Assembly: GCA_044868295.1 (NCBI GenBank)
Contig: JBIOWF010000159.1
Span: forward strand, 1-5,761
Length of the DNA stretch: 5,761 nt
Direction of reading: 5' to 3'
Source of the DNA: JBIOWF01 sp044868295
GTDB lineage: Bacteria; Actinomycetota; Actinomycetes; Streptosporangiales; Streptosporangiaceae
Under the pieces are notes generated by a model. That model was given only the letters and a program-made list of their open reading frames with translations. It had not been told where the DNA came from and did not search any database. A program made the position numbers and the translations under genes. Positions 1 through 5,754 of this stretch are shown here, in pieces (the first letter of the stretch is position 1; every line of letters starts with the position of its first letter).

Positions 1-837
1 TCATGCTTCTTTCCCGCGAAAGCGGGGATCGTACGCCTGGCGCAGCGCGTCGCCCACCAGGTTGATGCCCAGCACGGCTAGCGCGAGCGCCAGTCCCGGG
101 AACGTGATGAGGTGCGGCGCGACGCGCATGTAGGCGCGCGCTTGAGCGAGCATGTAGCCCCACTCCGGGGTGGGCGGCTGGACGCCCAGGCCCAGGAAAC
201 TCAGGCCGCCGGCCGTCAGGATCGCGGAGGCCATCGAAAATGTCGCCTGCACCGTCACGGGGCCGACCAGGTTGGGCATGATGTGCCGCCGCATGATCCG
301 GTAATCGGGTGACCCGAGGCCTCGCGCCGCGGTGATGTACTCCATCTGGCTAATAGTCAAGGTGGAACCCCGGACCAGGCGCGCGAAGATCGGCACGTCG
401 GGAAAGCCGATGGCCACGATCAACGTCCAGAACCCGATGCCGTGCGTCGCCACGACGACGATGGCCAGCAGGATGCGTGGGATGGCCAGCAGGATGTCGG
501 CCAGGCGCATCACCACGCGGTCAAGGCGGCCGCCTCGAAACCCGGCGGTCACGCCGAGCGGGACCCCGAAGGCGACGCCGAGTGTCACCGAGGCTGCCCC
601 GATGGCCAGCGAGATCCGGGAGCCGTAGATGATGCGAGAGAGGGTGTCCCGGCCTAGTTCGTCGCTGCCCAGAATGTACCCGTCCTGGCCGGGCGGCCGC
701 AGCGCCCCCCGCAGGTTCTGCGCGGTGGGAGCGGCCGGGGCGAAGATCGGCGCCAGGGCGGCGGTCGCCACGAAGAGCACGACGATGCCGGCGCCGAGCG
801 CCCCCGACCGCGACCGCAGGAGAGCCTTCCAGCGCAC
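1..837 (-). CDS. DppC/OppC-type ABC transporter permease
   Basis: One of the two inner-membrane channel subunits of a peptide/nickel-type ABC importer; it would pair with the DppB-like protein encoded just upstream. The 278-residue length is normal for the family. After a first membrane helix (about residues 13-34) comes the family signature LGSDELGRD (57-65), followed by LSRIIYGSRISL. Five more hydrophobic segments lie near 74-98, 112-131, 134-156, 195-217 and 243-264. The cytoplasmic EAA loop that docks the ATPase is at about 166-189 (EYITAARGLG, then HIMPN). The C-terminus DPRFRG is typical. The start codon is GTG, chosen because GAGGG lies 6 bases upstream and the N-terminus then begins directly ahead of the first helix. 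Nine bases separate it from the previous stop codon, so translation is probably coupled. The gene is complete, its TGA occupying the first three bases. No ATPase gene is visible. The transported substrate is unknown: peptide, glutathione, opine or another small amide are all possible. Confidence 0.95.
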   Translation of the reverse strand: MRWKALLRSRSGALGAGIVVLFVATAALAPIFAPAAPTAQNLRGALRPPGQDGYILGSDELGRDTLSRIIYGSRISLAIGAASVTLGVAFGVPLGVTAGFRGGRLDRVVMRLADILLAIPRILLAIVVVATHGIGFWTLIVAIGFPDVPIFARLVRGSTLTISQMEYITAARGLGSPDYRIMRRHIMPNLVGPVTVQATFSMASAILTAGGLSFLGLGVQPPTPEWGYMLAQARAYMRVAPHLITFPGLALALAVLGINLVGDALRQAYDPRFRGKEA

Positions 838-843
838 GGCCTA

Positions 844-848
844 CCCTC
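844..848 (-). promoter_or_regulatory. Ribosome-binding site overlapping upstream stop
   Basis: GAGGG on the minus strand shares its first two bases with the TGA stop of the DppB-like gene and sits 6 bases before the GTG of the DppC-like gene. It decides the GTG start and suggests that ribosomes finishing the first permease reinitiate on the second, giving balanced subunit synthesis. Confidence 0.7.
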
Positions 849-1767
849 AGGCGTACCGGATGCGGGGATCGAGCATCAGGTAGATGACGTCGACCAGGAG
901 ATTGATGCCGATCACGGCCAGCGCGATCAGGAGCACACCGCCCTGCACCACCGGATAGTCGCGGAGGTTGACCGCCTGCACGATCAGGCGGCCGAGCCCC
1001 GGAATCGCAAACACCGTCTCCGTGATCACCGCGCCGCCGACCAGGAGCCCCAGCCGCAGGCCGACCACCGTGATGATCGGGGGGAGGGCATTGCGCAGCG
1101 CGTGCCTGAACAGGACCATCCTGCCCGGGAGTCCTTTGGCTCGCGCGGTGCGGACGAAGTCCTCTAAGAGCAGTTCAACCATCAGCGAGCGCGTCATCCG
1201 GGCCACGAGCGCCAGACTGGCGAGACTCACGGAAAAGACCGGCAGGATCGCGGCCGGCAGCCCGCCCCACCCCGACGAGGGCAGCCAGCCCAGCCGCAGT
1301 GAGAACAGCAGGATCATCAGCAGCGAGATCCAGAATACCGGCATTGACATCCCGGCCACGGCGAGCCCCATGATCCCCAGGTCCACGAAGCCGTCGCGCC
1401 GGACGGCGGCCAGGATCCCGAGCGGAATGCCGACCGCGACGGCGACCGTCAACCCGCCCAGCGCCAGGCTGATGCTGATGGGAAACGCGTGCGCCAGGTC
1501 CGGCCAGATCGGACGCTCCCCGAAGTGGGAGATGCCGAAGTCACCCCGCAGCACGCGGCCGGTCCACCGGACATACTGCACCGGGAGCGGGTCGCTCAGT
1601 CCGTACCGCTCGCGGATCACCGCCAGCTGCTCCTCGGTGGCCTGATTCCCCGCGATCAGTGCGGCTGGATCTCCCGGCGCGAGATGCAATGAGAGGAAGA
1701 CCAGAAGCGTCAGGCCGAGGACCGTCAGGACCGCTTCCACGGACCGGCGCGCGAGGAACACCGCCAT
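847..1767 (-). CDS. DppB/OppB-type ABC transporter permease
   Basis: The first channel subunit of the peptide/nickel-type importer in the inner membrane. Its 306 residues match the usual DppB length. The N-terminal helix (about 11-29) runs into the family hallmark HLAPGDPA (28-35). A short extracytoplasmic region follows, with IRERYGLSDPLPVQYVRW (51-68) and GDFGIS (75-80), also characteristic of DppB. Further membrane segments lie near 99-122, 133-156, 172-190, 232-252 and 275-299. The ATPase-contacting EAA loop is at about 202-228 (EDFVRTARAKGLP, then RHALRNALPP). ETVFAIPGLGRL (250-261) and the ending LDPRIRYA are also typical. The ATG start has CCTCC on the plus strand (GGAGG in the transcript, 1775-1779) 7 bases ahead of it. 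The gene follows the binding-protein gene after a 90-base gap containing a hairpin and precedes the DppC-like gene by 9 bases. No damage is seen. The exact substrate class is not determined. Confidence 0.95.
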   Translation of the reverse strand: MAVFLARRSVEAVLTVLGLTLLVFLSLHLAPGDPAALIAGNQATEEQLAVIRERYGLSDPLPVQYVRWTGRVLRGDFGISHFGERPIWPDLAHAFPISISLALGGLTVAVAVGIPLGILAAVRRDGFVDLGIMGLAVAGMSMPVFWISLLMILLFSLRLGWLPSSGWGGLPAAILPVFSVSLASLALVARMTRSLMVELLLEDFVRTARAKGLPGRMVLFRHALRNALPPIITVVGLRLGLLVGGAVITETVFAIPGLGRLIVQAVNLRDYPVVQGGVLLIALAVIGINLLVDVIYLMLDPRIRYA

Positions 1768-1799
1768 AGGAACGCCTCCGGCTCAGCCGCCTGGCCCTA

Positions 1800-1833
1800 C
1801 GCAACAGCCCCGACACGTTCCGGGGCTGTTGCG
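1800..1833 (-). repeat. Intercistronic hairpin between binding protein and permeases
   Basis: A perfect 13-bp inverted repeat: CGCAACAGCCCCG (1800-1812) and CGGGGCTGTTGCG (1821-1833) with an 8-base loop. It begins 24 bases after the stop of the substrate-binding gene and ends 20 bases before the GGAGG of the DppB-like gene. No T-run follows on the minus strand (the next bases are GTAGGGCC), so it does not look like a complete intrinsic terminator. In ABC importer operons such structures commonly protect or partly terminate the binding-protein message, giving more binding protein than permease. That role is inferred here. Confidence 0.75.
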
Positions 1834-1857
1834 CGGGTGCCGAAAGGACGGCAGGCG

Positions 1858-3423
1858 CTAACGAGACACGCTGGCGTCCCGGAAGTGAATGAGCTCTGTG
1901 GGCAGGAGCTTCACGCCCGTTACCGCTCTGTTGCCGACGGCTGAGTGGTTGACCGTGAAGATCCACACCCAGGCCTGGTCGCGCCAGAGAATCTCCTGGG
2001 CCTTCTCGTAGAGGGCCCGGCGCTCCTGTTGGTTGGTGGTGGCGATGGACTTGTCGAGAAGGGCATCGAGTTCAGAATTCGCATAGAAGTTCCTGTTGCA
2101 GCAGGCGGGGGCGAAATCGGCGGAATGGAAGACGAGGCGGAGCGCGTAGTCGGCGTCACCGGTCTGCGTGCCCCAACCGTAGTAACTCATCTCCAGCGTC
2201 GATTCCTTGGGACCCTTCGACCGGAGCAGCACGAGCCACTGCCCGCTCTCCATCACTTCCAGCTTGAGGTTGATGCCCACTTGCTTGAGCATGCCGGCGA
2301 CCGCCTCTGAGATCTGCTGAGCGGCCGCGTACGTTCCGACCGGGATCCACATCGTGGAGGTGAATCCGTTCGGGTACCCTGCCTCGGCCAGCAGTCTCTT
2401 CGCCCGTTCGGGGTCGTAGTCGAACTTCGGCGTCTGCGGCTTGTACGGGAAGACCCCGGGCGGCAGGGGCGAATCGGCCACGCGCGCGAACCCGGCCAGG
2501 AACGTATCCACGATCGCCTGCTTGTCGATCGCGTACGCCATGGCTTGGCGCACGCGGACGTCGCTCCACGGCTTCTTGGTCATGTTCGGGTAGAGGCCCT
2601 GAATGCGCGAGCGGGGCAGGTTGTAGACTCTGAGGTTGGGATTCGCGCCGAGGCGCCTGGCCTCTTGCGGCGAAATGGTCGTGACGAAATCGAGTTCACC
2701 GGTCTCCAGGCCGATTGCGCGCGTGGCATCGTCCGGAATCGGACGGAACTCGATTTCGCTGATGTTGGTCTGCGGCGCCAGCCAGTGGGCCGGATTCTTC
2801 CGCATGACAATACGCGTGCCCCGCACCCACTCGCGGAAGAAGAAGGGGCCCGAGCCGACCGGGAACCGCCCGAACGTGTTGATGTCCTGTTTGGCCGCGG
2901 CCGTCGGGCTGACGATCGACGCTGAGGGGTTGGCCAGCTGATTGAGCAAGGCGCCGAAGGGCTTGTCGGTCGTGATCGCGACCGTGTACTCGTCGACCGC
3001 CTCGACCCGCTTGATCATATCGAACAGGGCGCGGCGCGAAAACCCGTTCGCGGGATCGAACAGGCGCTGGAAGTTGGCGGCAACGGCCTCCGCGTTGACC
3101 GGTGTTCCGTCATGGAATTTGTGCCCCCGGCGCAGCTTGAAGTTCCAGGTGAGACCGTTGTTGGTCACGTTCCACTCGGTGGCGAGTTCGGGCACGATCT
3201 GCCCGGCCATGTCGAACCCCACGAGCCGGTCGTAGAGGTGTGCGAACATCTGGTCGCTCGACAGCGCGGTGTTGGAGTGGGCGTCGAGTGATGGTGGGTC
3301 GGTGTCAATGCCGACGACGACCTTCGTCCCCCGTGCCGGTCCTGCGGATGATTGTCCGAGCGATAACAGCAGCAGGGCAGACAGTGCAAGCGCAATGCCG
3401 GCGCCCAGCTTTCTGACGCTCAT
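1858..3423 (-). CDS. Periplasmic substrate-binding protein, SBP_bac_5 (DppA/GsiB-like)
   Basis: The solute receptor of the importer; it captures the ligand in the periplasm and delivers it to the two permeases encoded downstream. Its 521 residues are usual for the family. Residues 1-27 form a Sec signal peptide: MSVRK basic start, a Leu/Ala-rich core at 7-23 and a probable cleavage after SSA. No cysteine follows, so it is not a lipoprotein. Family blocks in order: GIDTDPPSLDAH (38-49), LTWNFKLRRGHKFHDGTPVNAEAV (91-114, the SBP_bac_5 signature), FPVGSGPFFF (187-196), VRQAMAYAIDKQAIV (291-305), DYDPERAKRLLAEAGYPNGF (335-354) and the C-terminal segment after SELDALLDKS (450-459). Two adjacent cysteines occur at 441-442, which could form a periplasmic disulfide. 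The ATG is supported by AAGGGGGGG at 3428-3436, 4 bases away. The gene is first in its operon and divergent from the amidase. Ligand specificity within peptide, glutathione or other compounds cannot be assigned. Confidence 0.95.
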   Translation of the reverse strand: MSVRKLGAGIALALSALLLLSLGQSSAGPARGTKVVVGIDTDPPSLDAHSNTALSSDQMFAHLYDRLVGFDMAGQIVPELATEWNVTNNGLTWNFKLRRGHKFHDGTPVNAEAVAANFQRLFDPANGFSRRALFDMIKRVEAVDEYTVAITTDKPFGALLNQLANPSASIVSPTAAAKQDINTFGRFPVGSGPFFFREWVRGTRIVMRKNPAHWLAPQTNISEIEFRPIPDDATRAIGLETGELDFVTTISPQEARRLGANPNLRVYNLPRSRIQGLYPNMTKKPWSDVRVRQAMAYAIDKQAIVDTFLAGFARVADSPLPPGVFPYKPQTPKFDYDPERAKRLLAEAGYPNGFTSTMWIPVGTYAAAQQISEAVAGMLKQVGINLKLEVMESGQWLVLLRSKGPKESTLEMSYYGWGTQTGDADYALRLVFHSADFAPACCNRNFYANSELDALLDKSIATTNQQERRALYEKAQEILWRDQAWVWIFTVNHSAVGNRAVTGVKLLPTELIHFRDASVSR

Positions 3424-3427
3424 GATA

Positions 3428-3436
3428 CCCCCCCTT
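3428..3436 (-). promoter_or_regulatory. G-rich ribosome-binding site of binding-protein gene
   Basis: The transcript reads AAGGGGGGG ending 4 bases before the ATG at 3423. It is an unusually long G-run version of the Shine-Dalgarno sequence, partly complementary to the 16S tail, and it supports the chosen start of the substrate-binding protein. Confidence 0.65.
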
Positions 3437-3457
3437 GTGAGGCCATCAGCAGATTCG

Positions 3458-3496
3458 TGCAGGGATTCCGCCTAATCGGCATGATTCCCTGCAGGG
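3458..3496. promoter_or_regulatory. Candidate operator in the divergent intergenic region
   Basis: The 107 bases between the two divergent start codons contain a dyad: TGCAGGGA (3458-3465) and TCCCTGCA (3486-3493), an 8-bp perfect inverted repeat with a 20-base spacer. The right arm continues into the 10-bp palindrome CCCTGCAGGG (3487-3496), so TGCAGGG also recurs as a direct repeat at 3458 and 3490, 32 bases apart, about three helical turns. Inside the spacer GCC (3470-3472) and GGC (3478-3480) face each other. This arrangement suits a dimeric or tetrameric repressor or activator controlling both the importer and the amidase. No regulator gene is in the window. A CATAAC at 3503-3508 is only a weak -10 candidate for the amidase, and no good -35 is seen. 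Regulatory function is inferred from symmetry and position. Confidence 0.4.
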
Positions 3497-3530
3497 TTCT
3501 CACATAACGCGCGGAAAATTTGACGGCAGC

Positions 3531-5000
3531 ATGAAAAATTGGACTCCCGTTTCATTTTCGGTCCCGGCGGTTGGACCTGAGGCTTCCCCCGCGGCCGCCA
3601 CCGAGCTCGAGTGGATGTCGCTGGCCACCCTGTCCGAGATGGTCAAACGCAGGCGGGTGTCGCCCGTCGAAATCGTGACGGCTCTGCTCGCCCGCATCGA
3701 CCGCTACGACGGGGTCCTCCACAGCTATCTCACGGTGTGTGGCGAGGCAGCGCTCGGGGCCGCCCGCGCGGCAGAGCGGGACATCACCAGGGGACGGCGC
3801 CGCGGTCCGCTGCATGGTCTCCCCGTCTCGCACAAAGATATCAGCTGGACGAAGGGGGTCCGCACCACCGCGCACTCCCGCACGCTGCTCGACTTCGTCC
3901 CGACAGAAGACGCGACGCACGTGAGGCGTCTGGGCGAAGCCGGGATGATCCTGCTTGGGAAAACCAGCACCACGGAGTTCGCAACCGGCGGTATGGACCT
4001 GGTCGGGTACACGCCGAACCCGTGGCACCCGGCGTATTACACCGGAGGGTCCAGCGCGGGATCCGCCAGCGCGCTGGCCGCCGGGCTTGCCGTGGCGGCG
4101 ACCGGGTCTGACACCGGCGGGTCCATCCGCGTTCCATCGAGCTTCTGCGGGATCGTCGGGTTGAAGCCCACCTACGGCCGGGTCAGCCGGCACGGCGTGA
4201 TTCCCTTGAGCTGGACGATGGATACGGCAGGACCCATGGCCCGCACCGTGCGCGACTGCGCGATGATGCTGAACGTGATGGCCGGCCCGGACCCCCGCGA
4301 TCCTCACAGCGCTCACGTTCGGGTGCCGGACTTCACCGCCGGCCTCGGCCGAGGAGTCCGGGGCATGGTCCTCGGTGTGCCCCAGCAGCATTACTTCGAG
4401 GGACTCGACCCAGAGGTCGACCGAGTCGTCCGAGCGGCCCTGGCGCAGTTGGAGGCCCTCGGCGCCCGCCTGGAGCCCGTGGAGTTGCCCCACGCCGGTC
4501 GCCTCGAGCCTGCCTACTCTGTTCTGATTGCCGCCGAAGCGTACGCGGTACACGCCGCACGGTTGCGGCGGCAGGGCGCCCTCTATGGCGAACGGTGCCG
4601 GCGGCGCATCGCCTCCGGCGCGTTCTATACCGCCGCTGAGTACCAGCAGGCGCTCCAGATCAGGCGTGTCTGGACACAGGAAGTGGATGCGGTGCTGCAG
4701 AGGGTCGATGCGCTGGTCGCGCCGACGCTGCCGTATCCGGCGTTCACGTTGGAGACCCAGCGCACCGATCCGCCGGACTCCAGCTGGGGGACCCGGCAGT
4801 TCAACCTGTCCGGGCATCCCGCACTGTCGGTGCCCTGCGGATTCACCGCCGCGGGGCTTCCCGTGGGGCTAGAACTCGCCGGCCAACCGTTTGCCGAGGC
4901 GACGTTGTTCCGGATCGCGCATGCGTATGAGCAGGCGACCGGCTGGCACACCCGGCGTCCGCCGCTCAGAGGGTCGGAGGAGGCGCGCCGTGGATCTTGA
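3531..5000 (+). CDS. Amidase-signature (AS) family amidohydrolase
   Basis: A cytoplasmic serine hydrolase predicted to cleave a carboxamide to acid plus ammonia or amine. The fold and triad are intact: Lys102 in VSHKD, the cis-Ser174 in TGGSSAGSASA (171-181) and nucleophile Ser198 in GSDTGGSIR (192-200). The two serines are 24 residues apart, as in known AS enzymes. LKPTYGRVSRHGVIP (211-225) and DTAGPMARTVRD (231-242) continue the signature domain. The C-terminal part holds NLSGHPALSVPCGFTAAGLPVGLELAG (425-451). At 489 residues it is of normal length. It resembles GatA in these motifs, but no gatB is present and a tRNA amidotransferase role is unlikely. ATG 3531 has a poor ribosome-binding site and the first 25 residues look unconserved. 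However, ELEWMS (25-30) resembles a block commonly found in relatives, and no ATG, GTG or TTG lies between, so 3531 is preferred over the ATG at 3615 (Met29). The gene diverges from the importer and overlaps the next gene by 11 bases. The substrate is unknown. Confidence 0.95.
   Translation: MKNWTPVSFSVPAVGPEASPAAATELEWMSLATLSEMVKRRRVSPVEIVTALLARIDRYDGVLHSYLTVCGEAALGAARAAERDITRGRRRGPLHGLPVSHKDISWTKGVRTTAHSRTLLDFVPTEDATHVRRLGEAGMILLGKTSTTEFATGGMDLVGYTPNPWHPAYYTGGSSAGSASALAAGLAVAATGSDTGGSIRVPSSFCGIVGLKPTYGRVSRHGVIPLSWTMDTAGPMARTVRDCAMMLNVMAGPDPRDPHSAHVRVPDFTAGLGRGVRGMVLGVPQQHYFEGLDPEVDRVVRAALAQLEALGARLEPVELPHAGRLEPAYSVLIAAEAYAVHAARLRRQGALYGERCRRRIASGAFYTAAEYQQALQIRRVWTQEVDAVLQRVDALVAPTLPYPAFTLETQRTDPPDSSWGTRQFNLSGHPALSVPCGFTAAGLPVGLELAGQPFAEATLFRIAHAYEQATGWHTRRPPLRGSEEARRGS
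4976..4983 (+). promoter_or_regulatory. Strong ribosome-binding site inside the amidase end
   Basis: GGAGGAGG lies in the last codons of the amidase gene, 6 bases before the GTG at 4990. It is the best Shine-Dalgarno sequence in the window. It sets the start of the small downstream protein and implies independent or coupled translation of it. Confidence 0.8.
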
Positions 5001-5193
5001 CTGGCTGCGTGCGGAGGCTGCGCGGCAGGGCCTTCCGCTGACAGACGACGACCTGCTGTTCATTCGCGACAAGGTGATGCGGGTGCGTGAGGCACTCGCA
5101 GATTGCTGGTGGCCGGAACTCGAGGGGCTGGAACCGCCGTACGGCTTTGAACCTCCCCGGCCGCCACTGTCGCCACGGTCCACACGCCGGTAG
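4990..5193 (+). CDS. Small GatC/AtzG-like probable amidase partner
   Basis: A 67-residue protein (GTG start, TAG stop) beginning MDLDWLRAEAARQGLPL. It is predicted as a short helix, the turn GLPLTDDD (14-21), a second charged amphipathic helix DLLFIRDKVMRVREALAD (21-38) and a proline-rich extended tail ELEGLEPPYGFEPPRPP (43-59). That two-helix plus extended EP...F.P layout matches the small subunits that wrap around AS amidases, GatC and AtzG (DUF4089 type), and it sits immediately behind an AS amidase. The GGAGGAGG site and the 11-base overlap with the amidase stop support a real, coupled gene. Reading from an earlier in-frame ATG at 4891 would add an Arg-rich stretch that is only the amidase sequence in another frame, so that start was rejected. 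Assignment rests on layout and context, since overall identity to AtzG or GatC is low by eye. A role in stabilising or positioning the amidase is inferred. Confidence 0.7.
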   Translation: MDLDWLRAEAARQGLPLTDDDLLFIRDKVMRVREALADCWWPELEGLEPPYGFEPPRPPLSPRSTRR

Positions 5194-5237
5194 TGGGTCA
5201 GTTTGAAATACCCACTACCCTCTTCTAGGTAGTAGGG
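5189..5237 (+). terminator. Three-armed hairpin after the amidase operon
   Basis: GGTAGTGGGT (5189-5198) pairs perfectly with ACCCACTACC (5210-5219) across an 11-base loop, starting on the stop codon of the small gene. The middle arm can instead pair with GGTAGTAGGG (5228-5237), a near-copy of the first arm: nine pairs with one bulged A at 5234. Only a weak pyrimidine stretch, CTCTTCT (5220-5226), follows the first stem, so intrinsic termination is possible but not textbook. The alternative is the inverted end of a decayed insertion sequence. Confidence 0.45.
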
Positions 5238-5546
5238 CGTCTGAATGGACGGGCGGCTGGCTGCTCGGGGGCGGTCCCTCGCGTCGAGTCGGGCGGCTTC
5301 AGATTGGATGTGCAGGCCTCACGCTCCCTGGTACGCTCGCCTGCCAATATGCGACGGAACACGACGGCTTCTACTCTTTCCCGCGACATACTTCGGTCGA
5401 TCCCTACCTCACGGCCTGCCAGTTGGTTGCCGCCCTCCAATCTCCGCTCGGGGCCGCCCCACTCGCCCGCCGCCCTGCCCTCTGGTCCGTCCCGAGCTGC
5501 TGCGAGGCACCTCCCGTGGGGCGGGTGGAAGGCCGCGGAGCGACGT

Positions 5547-5566
5547 GGCGGCGAGCTGTCGCCGCC
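5547..5566. repeat. GC-rich tetraloop hairpin
   Basis: GGCGGCGA (5547-5554) and TCGCCGCC (5559-5566) form a perfect 8-bp stem with a four-base GCTG loop, extendable by two G-T pairs and one G-C pair to 5544-5569. No T-run follows on either side. Function is not evident. Confidence 0.55.
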
Positions 5567-5672
5567 GTGCGCGAGGGCCGCGTCGCGCAGGGCGGGGCCC
5601 CGCACGCAGCGTCACGTAGGGAGCACGATGCAGGATGGAGCGCGCGGTAGAGCGGGGGGGCCCGGAGCAGCG

Positions 5673-5754
5673 TGCCCGGCCGTCGTGCCGGCCGGGTGAG
5701 CCCAGCCGATCGTGGCTGGCGAGCCCGAGCGCTACGCCCGGCGGGTGAGCCGCC
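5673..5754. repeat. Cluster of three hairpins with GGGTGAGCC repeats
   Basis: Three stems follow each other: CCCGGCCG/CGGCCGGG (5675-5682 with 5689-5696, six-base loop, plus two flanking wobble pairs), CCAGCC/GGCTGG (5702-5707 with 5714-5719) and GGCGG/CCGCC (5740-5744 with 5750-5754). GGGTGAGCC occurs at 5694-5702 and again at 5743-5751 (there CGGGTGAGCC from 5742 matches the first copy from 5693 only partly), with GGCGAGCCC between them. Such density suggests a structured RNA or a repeat element continuing past the window, though high GC raises the chance of accidental stems. Confidence 0.4.

Noticed and set aside
968..1645. 225-codon plus-strand frame opposite the DppB-like permease
   Set aside because: The product is Ser/Arg/Pro-rich and matches no family, while the opposite strand encodes a complete permease with family signatures.
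1541..1966. 141-codon minus-strand frame crossing the intercistronic hairpin
   Set aside because: It overlaps the real ends of two transporter genes in another frame, spans the hairpin and has an Arg-rich composition without domain features.
3520..3525. TTGACG as a -35 box
   Set aside because: It lies only 5 bases before the amidase ATG and no -10-like hexamer follows at 16-18 bases. Using it would also require the later Met29 start.
3552..4817. 421-codon open frame antisense to the amidase
   Set aside because: It lies entirely opposite an intact AS amidase with full catalytic motifs. Its product is rich in Arg, Gly, His and Pro with no recognisable domain, as expected of an antisense shadow in high-GC DNA.
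4891..5193. Longer version of the small gene starting at ATG 4891
   Set aside because: The extra 33 residues are Arg-rich and lie inside the amidase C-terminal coding region, whereas the GTG at 4990 has a strong, well-spaced ribosome-binding site.
5225..5605. 126-codon minus-strand frame in the right tail
   Set aside because: Composition (Arg, Pro, Ala, Gly) follows GC content, several overlapping frames on both strands are equally open, and no ribosome-binding site or domain is visible. Only the last 54 codons were kept, as a weak transposase-relic idea.
5304..5699. 131-codon plus-strand frame in the right tail
   Set aside because: No protein-like periodicity or recognisable motif. It runs across several hairpins and ends in Arg/Gly/Ala-rich sequence.
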